A stretch of DNA of 64,000 nucleotides from Deltaproteobacteria bacterium IMCC39146 (GTDB taxonomy: Bacteria > Desulfobacterota > Desulfuromonadia > Desulfuromonadales > BM103): positions 18,408 to 82,407 of the forward strand of contig JARUHP010000018.1 of the NCBI GenBank assembly GCA_030005635.1, written 5' to 3'. Positions within the stretch are counted from its first letter, which is position 1. Every line of letters begins with the position of its first letter. Below, in pieces: positions 25,697-34,146 of the stretch. The notes below the pieces were generated by a model. That model was not told where the DNA came from. It made no database searches and saw only the letters and a list, made by a program, of their open reading frames with translations. A program made the position numbers and the translations under genes.

Positions 25697-27019
25697 ATGA
25701 ATCGTAAAAGAATATTGGTTAAGAGCTTTTTGGCTAACTTGGCATTCTTTGTCGGGCTTTTTTTGCCATTCAGCTCATTACATGCAGCAACTCTTGATCA
25801 GCTGGTTCTGGAGGCTTTGACTCATAATCCTGACCTGGCTGCTGCAAAGGCGCGTTGGCAGCAAGCCTCACACAAGGCTCCCCAGGTAGGAAGCTTGATG
25901 GATCCGGTTCTTTCTTTTGCCTTTTCCAACTATCCTCATGACGACTTATCTAGTGATACTGCCCCAATGACCGGCAACGAAGTGAAGTTGGCACAGGCTT
26001 TTCCCTTCCCCGGCAAGCTGGACGGCCGCTCTTCCATAGCCAATGAACAGGCCAACTGGTTCGAGTCTGTCTATCGCGATCAGCATTTTCAGATTGCGCG
26101 CATGGTCAAGGACGCCTGGTACCGCCTCTACCTTAAAGGCCGGATAATAGCCGTCACTGAGCGCAATTTGGCCCTGGTCGACGATATTATTCGTTTGACC
26201 GAAGTTCGCTATGAGACAGGTTCCGGTTTACAGCAGGATGTTCTCAAGGCACAGGTGCAAAGATCCCAACTTATGGAGCGGTTGATGTCTTTACGTCAGC
26301 AGCAGATAGCCGTGCAATCTGAGTTGAGCAGTCTCCTAAACAGACCTTCTGATAGCACTTTTGACATCCCGGAAGAGCTCGAATTGGTAGACACTGACGT
26401 CAGCCTTGATGCCTTGCAGGCAGCTGGCGAAGAAAATCGCCCTATGACGACTGCTTACCAGTCTTTGCTCAAGCGCTATCGGCAGCAAGGCAAACTGGCT
26501 AAACTCAACGATTACCCCGACATGACCCTCTGGACAAGCTGGCGCTTCCGTGATGACGACTTGCCTGATGGAGGCACCGACTTTGTCAGCGCCGGGATCA
26601 GCGTGAGCCTGCCTGTATACCGTGAAAAAAGACGCGCCGAGAAAGCTGAAGCGCTGGCAGGTTTGAGGATGGCCGAAAAACAGGCCGAGTCTTTCCAGAA
26701 TAGTGTTGAGGAAAAAATCCGCACGGCCTACAGCCGCATGGAGGAAACACAACAACAGACCAGGCTCTATAGTGAAGGGATTATTCCCCAGACCAGCCAA
26801 AGTTTGCAGTCCGCCCTGAGCTCTTACCAGGTTGGCAAGGTGCCTTTTGTTAGTTTGCTTGGTGCCTTGATGACGACCTATCAGGCAGAAATGGAATATT
26901 ATCGCGTGAGCACCGAATATATGCGTAGTCTGGCCTGGTTAGAGGCAGAGACGACCTTGCCGTTAATCGGTCCGCCATTGCAAGATGTTGACCTACAGAC
27001 ATCTGACTTCAGCAAATAA
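25697..27019 (+). CDS. TolC-family outer-membrane efflux protein (CusC/CzcC role)
   Basis: 440 residues from the ATG at 25697. A reading from 25505 adds 64 residues without similarity. The signal peptide ends LFLPFSSLHAA. The two OEP repeats show the typical LVLEALTHNPDLAAAKARWQ and QVGKVPFVSLLGALMTTYQAE. It forms the outer-membrane channel of the metal efflux pump whose adaptor and RND pump follow. The gap to cusB is 28 bases. Proteins in this position are often called CzcC or CusC. Confidence 0.92.
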   Translation: MNRKRILVKSFLANLAFFVGLFLPFSSLHAATLDQLVLEALTHNPDLAAAKARWQQASHKAPQVGSLMDPVLSFAFSNYPHDDLSSDTAPMTGNEVKLAQAFPFPGKLDGRSSIANEQANWFESVYRDQHFQIARMVKDAWYRLYLKGRIIAVTERNLALVDDIIRLTEVRYETGSGLQQDVLKAQVQRSQLMERLMSLRQQQIAVQSELSSLLNRPSDSTFDIPEELELVDTDVSLDALQAAGEENRPMTTAYQSLLKRYRQQGKLAKLNDYPDMTLWTSWRFRDDDLPDGGTDFVSAGISVSLPVYREKRRAEKAEALAGLRMAEKQAESFQNSVEEKIRTAYSRMEETQQQTRLYSEGIIPQTSQSLQSALSSYQVGKVPFVSLLGALMTTYQAEMEYYRVSTEYMRSLAWLEAETTLPLIGPPLQDVDLQTSDFSK

Positions 27020-27047
27020 TCAGTTAAACACCGAATTTGAGGACATC

Positions 27048-28598
27048 ATGAGTCAAAGAAAACATTCCACCTGGATCATCGCCCTGGTCGGCATCATCTC
27101 CGCCATAGGCCTCAGCCTGGCTTTGACCGGCTGCAACAGCGACAAGCCGGTCGCCGGTACAGATCAGGCTGCCCCGGCCTCTGTCGAGACAGTTGAACAA
27201 CCGGCCCAGCAGTATACCTGCGGTATGCACCCGATGATCATTACCGATGAGCCCGGACAGTGCCCGATCTGCGGTATGGATCTGACACCGTTAAAATCCA
27301 CGGGAGGTGCGGCCTCAGACAAGCCTGCTGGTGAGCGCAAGATCAAATACTGGGCGGCTCCCATGGACCCGACCTACATCCGCGACGAGCCGGGCAAATC
27401 ACCGATGGGAATGGACCTCGTACCGGTCTACGAAGATGAGGCCTCTGGCGGGTCAATGATCACTATCGACCCGGTTGTGCAGCAGAATATGGGGGTGCGG
27501 ACTGCCACGGTGGGGCGGCGCACCCTGAATCGGTCTATCCGCACTGTCGGTCTGGTCGACTACGACGAGCCGCAGGTCTATTCGGTCAACGCCAAGGTTG
27601 ACGGCTGGATCGATCGTCTCTATGTCGACGAGACCGGGCAGGTGGTGAAGAAGGGAGAGCCGCTGCTGGAGATCTACAGCCCCAATTTGGTGTCTGCCCA
27701 GGAAGAATACCTGCTCGCCTTGCGTAATCGGGACAAGCTCAAGGAAAGTTCCTTTGCCCAGATTGCTGATGGCGCCGACCGGCTGCTGGAATCGAGCCGC
27801 AAACGCCTAGAATACTATGATATCAGCGACCGGCAAATCGACCAGTTGGAGAAAAGTGGCAACGTGCGCAAGACCATGACCCTGTACTCCCCGCAGAAGG
27901 GTATCGTCATGATGAAGATTGCTTTCGAAGGGCAGTTCATCAAAGCCGGCATGGAGTTATTCAAAATCGGCGACATCTCAAATGTCTGGGTCTTTGCCGA
28001 TATCTACGAGTACGAACTCCCCTGGGTCAAGGTCGGCCAGGAAGCGGAGATCCGGCTCCCCTTTGCCGGAGGTAAGACCCTGAGCGCCAAGATCAGCTAC
28101 ATCTATCCTTACGTCGAGCCTAAAACCCGCACGGTGAAGGCGCGCCTGGAGTTCGCCAACCCCGGATTCGAGCTCAAACCCGACATGTACGTCAACGTGC
28201 GCATCAAGGGGAGCGAGGTCAGGGATGTGCTGACTGTTCCGGTTGAAGCGGTGATCAACTCAGGCGAGAAAAAGCTTGTTTTCGTGGCTCTTGGCGACGG
28301 CAGGTTCGAGCCTCGTCAGATCAAGGTCGGGATGCAGGACGAGGAAGGGTATGTGCAGATTATCCAGGGGGTCCTCGAAGGTGAACGGGTTGTCACCAGC
28401 GCCCAGTTCCTGTTCGATTCCGAGAGCAGGCTGCGCGAAGCGATCCAGAAGATGCGTCAGCCCAAGCCCAAGCCCAAGCCCAAGCCCAAGCCTGAGCCTG
28501 AGCCTGAACCTGAGCCTGAGGACCATGCCGGGCATGATATGGCAGACCAGTCCGATGCGAGTCTTCAGGAAGAAGAGCTTGAAGATTTGTTTAAATGA
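27048..28598 (+). CDS. cusB: CusB-type periplasmic adaptor with two heavy-metal-binding motifs
   Basis: 516 residues from ATG 27048 (GAGGAC upstream). The signal has a lipobox, LTGC with C29. Two heavy-metal-binding segments follow: residues 56-81 (YTCGMHP ... CPICGMDLTPL) and 101-128 (YWAAPMDP ... SPMGMDLVPVYED), the second without cysteines. Then come the HlyD barrel-sandwich and beta-barrel parts (VNAKVDGWIDRLYVDETGQ). The C-terminus has five Pro-Lys and five Pro-Glu pairs and then EDHAGHDM. It passes Cu(I)/Ag(I) to CusA and bridges it to the TolC-like channel. Confidence 0.93.
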   Translation: MSQRKHSTWIIALVGIISAIGLSLALTGCNSDKPVAGTDQAAPASVETVEQPAQQYTCGMHPMIITDEPGQCPICGMDLTPLKSTGGAASDKPAGERKIKYWAAPMDPTYIRDEPGKSPMGMDLVPVYEDEASGGSMITIDPVVQQNMGVRTATVGRRTLNRSIRTVGLVDYDEPQVYSVNAKVDGWIDRLYVDETGQVVKKGEPLLEIYSPNLVSAQEEYLLALRNRDKLKESSFAQIADGADRLLESSRKRLEYYDISDRQIDQLEKSGNVRKTMTLYSPQKGIVMMKIAFEGQFIKAGMELFKIGDISNVWVFADIYEYELPWVKVGQEAEIRLPFAGGKTLSAKISYIYPYVEPKTRTVKARLEFANPGFELKPDMYVNVRIKGSEVRDVLTVPVEAVINSGEKKLVFVALGDGRFEPRQIKVGMQDEEGYVQIIQGVLEGERVVTSAQFLFDSESRLREAIQKMRQPKPKPKPKPKPEPEPEPEPEDHAGHDMADQSDASLQEEELEDLFK

Positions 28599-28601
28599 AT
28601 C

Positions 28602-28681
28602 AGTGAGGAGTTAAGAGTCAGGAGTTAGGGGACAAAGCATTTATCCGTCAACCCTCACCCCTCTCGCCTCACCCCTCACGC
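28602..28681. repeat. Inverted repeat between cusB and cusA
   Basis: The left arm GTGAGGAGTTAAGAGTCAGG (from 28602) and the right arm CCCTCACCCCTCTCGCCTCA (from 28652) are built of 7-9 base words and are roughly complementary. It is another member of the intergenic repeat class seen at 11231, 40219 and 57571, here inside an operon. Confidence 0.55.
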
Positions 28682-28698
28682 TTATAGGAATTTAATCC

Positions 28699-31600
28699 AT
28701 GCTTGAAAAAATCATTGATTGGTCCAGTCGCAACCGCTTCATGGTCATCCTGGCAACGGCGTTCGTTGTAGTCGGGGGGATCTATGCGCTGCGCAATATT
28801 CCGATTGATGCCATCCCCGACCTTTCCGATGTGCAAGTGATCATCTTTACCGAGTATCCGGGGCAGGCGCCGCAGGTGGTAGAGGACCAGGTCACCTATC
28901 CCCTGACGACGCAGATGCTGGCGGTCCCGGGAGCCAAAGATGTACGGGGTTACTCCTTCTTCGGTCTCTCCTTCGTCTATATCATCTTCGAAGACGGCAC
29001 CGATATGTACTGGGCCCGCTCCCGGGTTCTCGAATACCTGAATTACGCCGCGGGGCGACTGCCGAAGGGGGTCACCCCGTCGCTGGGACCTGATGCGACC
29101 GGTGTCGGCTGGGTCTACCAGTATGCGCTCAAGAGCGACCGGCATGATCTGCAGCAACTGCGATCAATCCAGGATTGGTTTCTGCGCTACGAGCTGACGG
29201 CGGTCGAGGGGGTCTCCGAGGTTGCCTCCATCGGCGGCTACGTCAAGCAGTACCAGGTGGCAGTCGACCCGGATCGGCTGCTAGCCTATCACATCACCAT
29301 CCCCCAGATTCGCCAGGCCATCCAGCGCAGCAATAACGACGTCGGCGGACGGGTGATCGAGATGGCCGAGACCGAGTTCATGGTCCGAGGCCTGGGATAC
29401 ATTCAGTCGACACAGGATATCGAGCAGATCGTGGTCGGCTCGGATATGCGCGGGACGCCGATTTTGCTCCGGGATCTGGCCGAGGTCAAACTTGGCCCGG
29501 AGATGCGTCGAGGTCTGGCCGAACTCAACGGGGAAGGGGAGGTCGTAGGCGGTATCGTCGTCATGCGTTTCGGCGAGAACGCCCGAGCTGTCATTGAGCG
29601 GGTTGATAGAAAACTCGAGGATCTTAAAGTCGGACTTCCCGAAGGAGTGGAAATAATAACCGTCTATGACCGCGCAGGACTCATCGATCGCTCCGTAGCC
29701 AATCTCAAAGAAAAGCTTTTGGAAGAGAGCATCGTCGTCGCCCTGGTGATTATCCTTTTCCTCTTCCATCTGCCGAGCGCCGCTGTGGTCATTCTGGCGC
29801 TTCCCGTCGGCATTCTGATGTCTTTCATCATCATGTATATGCAGGGACTCAATGTCAATATCATGAGTCTCGGCGGCATCGCTATCGCTATCGGCACCAT
29901 GGTTGATTCTGCGATCATCATGGTCGAGAATGCCCACAAGCGTATTGAGTATGAGCCGGATAAACCGCGTACCGAGGTGATCATCGCCGCGGCCAAGGAG
30001 GTCGGCCCCACCATCTTCTTCGCTCTGCTGGTAATCACCGTCTCCTTCGCCCCGGTTTTCACCCTGCAGGAGCAGGCGGGACGCATGTTCAAACCCCTGG
30101 CCTTCACCAAGACGTACGCCATGGCGACGGCCGCCATTGTCTCCATTACCCTGGTGCCGGTGCTGATGGTCTGGTTCATCCGTGGACGCGTCCGCAAGGA
30201 AACGGACAACCCCATCAATCGTGCACTCATCGGCGGTTACAAGCCGGTCGTCGATTTCGTTCTGCGCTGGCGCAAAATGACTCTGCTGGTGGCGCTGGCG
30301 CTGACGCTCTCCATCGCATGGCCCGTCAGCAAAATGGGCACGGAATTCATGCCGCCTCTCTACGAGGGGGATCTGCTCTACATGCCGACCACCCTGCCGG
30401 GGATCTCGGTCACCAAGGCGAAGGAGCTTCTGCAGCAGACCGACCGCATCATCGCTACCTTCCCCGAGGTGCATCATGTCTTCGGCAAGGTCGGCCGGGC
30501 CGAGACGGCCACCGATCCGGCGCCGCTCTCTATGCTCGAAACGACGATCATGCTCAAAGCCGAGGACGAATGGCGTAAATTGCCCACCCCCCGCTTCTAC
30601 TCAGACTGGCCGCAGTGGACCGAATGGGTGAAGAAGCCGCTGCGTTGGGTGCTGCCGGAAGAGAAGACGATAACGGTGGCACAACTCACTGAGGAGTTGA
30701 ATAACGCCATCCAGTTCCCCGGTCTGACCAACGCCTGGACCATGCCGATCAAAACCCGCATCGACATGCTCTCCACCGGTATCAGAACTCCGGTCGGCAT
30801 CAAGGTCATGGGGGATGACCTGCAGACCCTCTCCGATCTCGGCGAGGAAATCGAGGCATTGGTGCGTACCTTGCCCGGGACACTCTCCGCCTTCTCCGAG
30901 CGTGTCACCGGCGGGAATTATCTCGATTTCGTCATAGACCGCGCAGAAATCGCCCGCTACGGCCTGACCGTGGCCGATGTGCAGGACATTATTCAGAGCG
31001 CCATCGGTGGTATGAATGTCACTCAGACTGTCGAGGGGCTGGAACGCTACTCTGTCAACATCCGCTACATGCGCGATTACCGTAACGACCTGCCGGCTCT
31101 CAATCGGGTCCTTATTCCCCTCAAGGACGGCGGTCACATTCCTATTTCCCAGGTCGCCGATATCCAGATCAAGAAGGGCCCTCCTGCGATCAAGAGTGAA
31201 AATGCCCGGCGCACAGCCTGGATCTACGTCGACCTGAAGGGGATCGACGTCGGCACCTACGTCGAAAATGCCCGCAAAGCGGTAGCAGAGCAAGTGAAGT
31301 TGCCGCCTGGATACAACATCGTCTGGAGCGGCCAATACGAGTACATCGAGGCGACAAGGGCGCGGCTCATGGTGATCATCCCGATGACCGCCTTGATCAT
31401 TTTCCTTCTGCTCTACATCAGCACTCAATCAGTCGTGAAGACAGGCATCATTCTCCTGTCGGTTCCGTTCGCGCTTGTCGGGGCTTACTGGCTGATGTAT
31501 CTGCTCGGGTACAATTCCTCGATCGGGGTCGCGGTCGGCCTTATCGCTCTGGCGGGGCTCTCGGCCGAAACCGGAGTGGTGATGCTCCTCTACCTCGATA

Positions 31601-31917
31601 TTGCCTATAAGAGATGGCAGGACGAAGGTCGCATGCTGACCCGAGGCGATCTGCATCAGGCCGTCATGTACGGAGCGGTGCAGCGTATCCGTCCCAAGGC
31701 CATGACCGTGGTGACCATTATCGTCGGCCTCTTCCCCATTATGTGGAGCACCGGGGCGGGCGCTGATGTCATGAAGCGGATCGCCGCCCCCATGGTCGGC
31801 GGCTCCATCACCTCGCTGCTGGTCATCATGCTTGTCATGCCTATTATTTACTTTATCTGGCGCAGCATCGGGCTTGATAAATCGATGGAACCGACGATGG
31901 AAGACGACAAGCATTAA
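28699..31917 (+). CDS. cusA: CusA-type RND efflux pump for Cu(I)/Ag(I)
   Basis: 1072 residues, twelve membrane helices in two halves with two large periplasmic loops. The HME-RND features are clear: NIPIDAIPDLSDVQVIIFTEYPGQAP at the start, GTMVDSAIIMVENAHKR in the first half, and LAGLSAETGVVMLLYLDIAY in the second. The three methionines that bind the metal in E. coli CusA are kept: M562 (LLYMPTT), M612 (PLSMLETT) and M690 (RIDMLSTG). That points to monovalent Cu/Ag and away from Zn/Co/Cd. It works with the adaptor and TolC-like protein upstream. The gene looks visibly richer in GC than its neighbours. Confidence 0.95.
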   Translation: MLEKIIDWSSRNRFMVILATAFVVVGGIYALRNIPIDAIPDLSDVQVIIFTEYPGQAPQVVEDQVTYPLTTQMLAVPGAKDVRGYSFFGLSFVYIIFEDGTDMYWARSRVLEYLNYAAGRLPKGVTPSLGPDATGVGWVYQYALKSDRHDLQQLRSIQDWFLRYELTAVEGVSEVASIGGYVKQYQVAVDPDRLLAYHITIPQIRQAIQRSNNDVGGRVIEMAETEFMVRGLGYIQSTQDIEQIVVGSDMRGTPILLRDLAEVKLGPEMRRGLAELNGEGEVVGGIVVMRFGENARAVIERVDRKLEDLKVGLPEGVEIITVYDRAGLIDRSVANLKEKLLEESIVVALVIILFLFHLPSAAVVILALPVGILMSFIIMYMQGLNVNIMSLGGIAIAIGTMVDSAIIMVENAHKRIEYEPDKPRTEVIIAAAKEVGPTIFFALLVITVSFAPVFTLQEQAGRMFKPLAFTKTYAMATAAIVSITLVPVLMVWFIRGRVRKETDNPINRALIGGYKPVVDFVLRWRKMTLLVALALTLSIAWPVSKMGTEFMPPLYEGDLLYMPTTLPGISVTKAKELLQQTDRIIATFPEVHHVFGKVGRAETATDPAPLSMLETTIMLKAEDEWRKLPTPRFYSDWPQWTEWVKKPLRWVLPEEKTITVAQLTEELNNAIQFPGLTNAWTMPIKTRIDMLSTGIRTPVGIKVMGDDLQTLSDLGEEIEALVRTLPGTLSAFSERVTGGNYLDFVIDRAEIARYGLTVADVQDIIQSAIGGMNVTQTVEGLERYSVNIRYMRDYRNDLPALNRVLIPLKDGGHIPISQVADIQIKKGPPAIKSENARRTAWIYVDLKGIDVGTYVENARKAVAEQVKLPPGYNIVWSGQYEYIEATRARLMVIIPMTALIIFLLLYISTQSVVKTGIILLSVPFALVGAYWLMYLLGYNSSIGVAVGLIALAGLSAETGVVMLLYLDIAYKRWQDEGRMLTRGDLHQAVMYGAVQRIRPKAMTVVTIIVGLFPIMWSTGAGADVMKRIAAPMVGGSITSLLVIMLVMPIIYFIWRSIGLDKSMEPTMEDDKH

Positions 31918-31930
31918 AGAAGGTTCCCAT

Positions 31931-32053
31931 GCCATTCTGGTAATGGCTGACAGCCTCAACCTCGGCGTTATTGCTGAAGGAGTCGAGAAACGTTCTCAAC
32001 TCGATTCCTGCGAGGAAGGGTCGGCCCATGAAGCAGACTACCAGGCGTCAAAA
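31931..32053 (+). pseudogene. Remnant of an EAL (c-di-GMP phosphodiesterase) domain
   Basis: Directly after cusA, in a frame different from cusA, the translation reads AILVMADSLNLGVIAEGVEK and then RSQLD. This is the hallmark of the C-terminal part of EAL domains (usually MAHSLGLRVIAEGVETEEQL), followed by a degenerate version of the GY-x-x-SKP end. Only about 40 residues remain, with no start and no catalytic EAL motif, so it cannot be functional. It is probably a scar of a rearrangement that joined cusA to the genes downstream. Confidence 0.65.
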
Positions 32054-32159
32054 ATTAACCCGGCGGCAATGCCGCCTCAACATAAATCAAGGAGATAAAA
32101 GATTTGTATAATAACAATGTCAGCTGGCAGCTGATCACAACCCAAAAGGAGATTCCACT

Positions 32160-32714
32160 ATGAAACGTCTTACTTTCACAATGATGGCCCTGATTATTGC
32201 TATGGCCATGCCCATGGTCGCCATAGCCATGGACCACGGTTCCCACGACAAAGAAATGTCCATAGACATGGATCACGACAAGCACAAGGCCCATGACATG
32301 AAGATGGATGACGCCAAAGAGATGGATCATGACATGCACAAGGGTCACGATATGGCCGCTGAAGATGGTGATTTTGTAGAGATTGGTAAGGATACCCAGG
32401 ATGGCGTTGTCGCAACAGTCAAGGTGAAGACCTACGATGAGAAAACCAGGGCAACTATGGCAAAAATGGGTATGAATGCGACTCACCACGTCATGGTCTT
32501 CTTTACCGATGAAAAGACCGGTGCCGCCGTTGCTTCTGGTAAGGCGGCTCTCAAAATTAAGGGTGAAGACGCCAAACCAGCAATGTTGATGCAGATGGGT
32601 ACCGGCTTCGGTTCTGATGTTTCCGTAGGCGAGGGGATGGCGACCTTTGAAATCGGGACCAAGCTCGAGGATGGTAAAAAACGCCAGTTTTCGGTCATGT
32701 TCCACAATATGTAA
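32160..32714 (+). CDS. Periplasmic His/Met/Asp-rich protein, copy 1
   Basis: 184 residues. A signal peptide (MKRLTFTMMALIIAMAMPMVAIA) is followed by about 45 residues packed with His, Met and Asp (MDHGSHDKEMSIDMDHDKH ...), a likely Cu/Ag-binding region. The C-terminal 115 residues form a domain with KMGMNATHHVMVFFTDEKTG and MLMQMGTGFGSDVSVGEGMA. I do not recognise the family. Copy 2 at 32809 shares the same plan. Its place after cusCBA suggests a periplasmic metal sink or chaperone for the pump. Confidence 0.85.
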   Translation: MKRLTFTMMALIIAMAMPMVAIAMDHGSHDKEMSIDMDHDKHKAHDMKMDDAKEMDHDMHKGHDMAAEDGDFVEIGKDTQDGVVATVKVKTYDEKTRATMAKMGMNATHHVMVFFTDEKTGAAVASGKAALKIKGEDAKPAMLMQMGTGFGSDVSVGEGMATFEIGTKLEDGKKRQFSVMFHNM

Positions 32715-32718
32715 CAAA

Positions 32719-32750
32719 AACGGGAGCCGTTTTACGGCTCCCGTTGTTTA
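32719..32750 (+). terminator. Terminator after His/Met-rich protein 1
   Basis: AACGGGAGCCGT, a 3-base loop and ACGGCTCCCGTT (12-bp perfect stem, 32719-32745), then TGTTT. It separates the two paralogous genes. Confidence 0.85.
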
Positions 32751-32808
32751 TAAACAAACAAAACAGACTATTGTCCAAGTTGGTATCGATACTTGGATGG
32801 AGGCTCAT

Positions 32809-33357
32809 ATGAAGAAACTGAAGCTCGTTACAATTCTCCTCATGGTTCTTGTCACTGCACCTTTAGCGGCCTCTGCAATGAGTCACCAGGATCACGCTGC
32901 TGATGATCAGGGAAAAGCTACTGAAACTGATCACCATGGAGAGATGAAGCATGGGGATCACGGGAGCTCTCAAGCTGAACAGGCTGGGCACAACGGCATG
33001 TCTTCTGATGGAGCCATGATGATCGTCGGCAGTATGGTCAGTAAGGGAGTCAGGGGAATGGCCCACCTCAAAGAAGCTTCCGTCGCCATGGCTGACATGG
33101 GCATGAAAACAACTCATCATTTTATGATTGCATTTATTGATGAAACGACTGGCAAACAGATTGAGTCCGGGACAGTTGCGCTTAAAATAACCAATCCTGA
33201 TGCCAAGGTCGGATACCCGATTGTGTTGATGGCTATGGATGGCCACTTTGGTGCTGATGTGACTCTCGATATGTCAGGTGAGTACCATTTCAGGCTTGGA
33301 ACAGAGTTGGCCGACGGAACCAAACGCAAGTACCATTTTCACCACGTTGTTGAGTAA
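32809..33357 (+). CDS. Periplasmic His/Met-rich protein, copy 2
   Basis: 182 residues from the ATG at 32809 (GGAGG 7 bases upstream); the reading from 32647 runs back through copy 1 and is rejected. A signal peptide (MKKLKLVTILLMVLVTAPLAASA) precedes a His/Asp/Glu/Met-rich stretch (MSHQDHAADDQGKATETDHH ...). The C-terminal domain matches copy 1: ADMGMKTTHHFMIAFIDETTG, ALKITNPDAK, LMAMDGHFGADVTLDMSG. It ends in HFHHVVE, adding more possible metal ligands. It is a diverged tandem duplicate with its own ribosome site, and probably its own promoter since a terminator precedes it. Confidence 0.85.
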   Translation: MKKLKLVTILLMVLVTAPLAASAMSHQDHAADDQGKATETDHHGEMKHGDHGSSQAEQAGHNGMSSDGAMMIVGSMVSKGVRGMAHLKEASVAMADMGMKTTHHFMIAFIDETTGKQIESGTVALKITNPDAKVGYPIVLMAMDGHFGADVTLDMSGEYHFRLGTELADGTKRKYHFHHVVE

Positions 33358-33401
33358 CGTAGATTCAGCGAGCACGTGAAAGATAATTGTCTCCGTAACA
33401 G

Positions 33402-33715
33402 TTAAAGATCGAAAATATCGCTAAATATCGGGTTGATGCGCAGGTCATCAATAAACAAGCAAGCAATAAGAGCTAAAATATCCATGGCAGCCAGATCAAA
33501 GTCCAATAGATGAAAGCGTTATCATTCATCTTGGCAAACCCTGGTTGAAATCCTTTTATAGTAAGCTTCTCTTCAATCAAACCAAACCTTCAGGTTCAGA
33601 GTTTTCTTGCTCTTCGCTGCAATCAAAATTTCTTGTACAACTTGACCAATATACTCCAGGCCGATAGTTCATCCAACAGCTTCTGGTTGAGTCTTTTTTT
33701 ATCCTCAGAATTAAG
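33402..33715 (-). pseudogene. Possible decayed gene on the minus strand, several frameshifts
   Basis: This fills most of a 375-base gap. On the minus strand, protein-like fragments tile end to end in changing frames: SEDKKRLNQKLLDELS, then GQVVQEILIAAKSKKTLNLK, then LIEEKLTIKGFQPGFAKMND, then LLDFDLAAMDILALIACLF and DDLRINPIFSDIFDL with a stop at 33402. Joined, they would make one reasonable protein of about 100 residues. I do not recognise it. The tiling could be chance; short open stretches are common. Confidence 0.3.
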
Positions 33716-33732
33716 GTACCCTACCGCGCATC

Positions 33733-34146
33733 ATGAACCCAGGAAGTAAATCGAAACCTATTCTTCGTTTATCCGCTCCCGTGCTTTGGGCGTTCATCAT
33801 TTTCTGGCTGTCGTTAACGTCTTCACCTCCGCAACTTCCCGGCGTCCTGGGTTGGGATAAACTCCTGCATGCCGGTGCTTATGGTCTCTTGTCAATTTTA
33901 CTGGCGCAAGCTTTCCTCTGCCCGCCATTTTCTATGAAAAAACCTTGGTGGTTGGCATGGACTACCGCTGTTGCTTACGGTGCACTTCTGGAAATTCTGC
34001 AACTTCTGTCACAGACCGGCAGGACCGCCGAGTGGTTGGACCTTTTCGCTGATGCTCTTGGTGCTTTTTTTTGCTGTGTCGTATTCCGTCATATACTGAA
34101 GTTATCCTGTTGCCATGATGAAAGGCCGGACACAAATAATGGATAA
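33733..34146 (+). CDS. VanZ-like membrane protein
   Basis: 137 residues, about four membrane helices. WDKLLHAGAYGLLSILLAQ and GALLEILQLLSQTGRTAEWLDLFADALGA are the VanZ-family hallmarks (HxxxY in the second helix, E-Q-R-D-x2-D in the loop). The function of such chromosomal VanZ-like proteins is not established. It overlaps the next gene by 8 bases, yet that gene is a DNA repair nuclease, so the link is probably only transcriptional. Confidence 0.85.
   Translation: MNPGSKSKPILRLSAPVLWAFIIFWLSLTSSPPQLPGVLGWDKLLHAGAYGLLSILLAQAFLCPPFSMKKPWWLAWTTAVAYGALLEILQLLSQTGRTAEWLDLFADALGAFFCCVVFRHILKLSCCHDERPDTNNG

Noticed and set aside
28669..31959. Large minus-strand open frames opposite cusA
   Set aside because: They are shadows caused by high GC content and codon bias of cusA; the products are His/Asp-rich nonsense.
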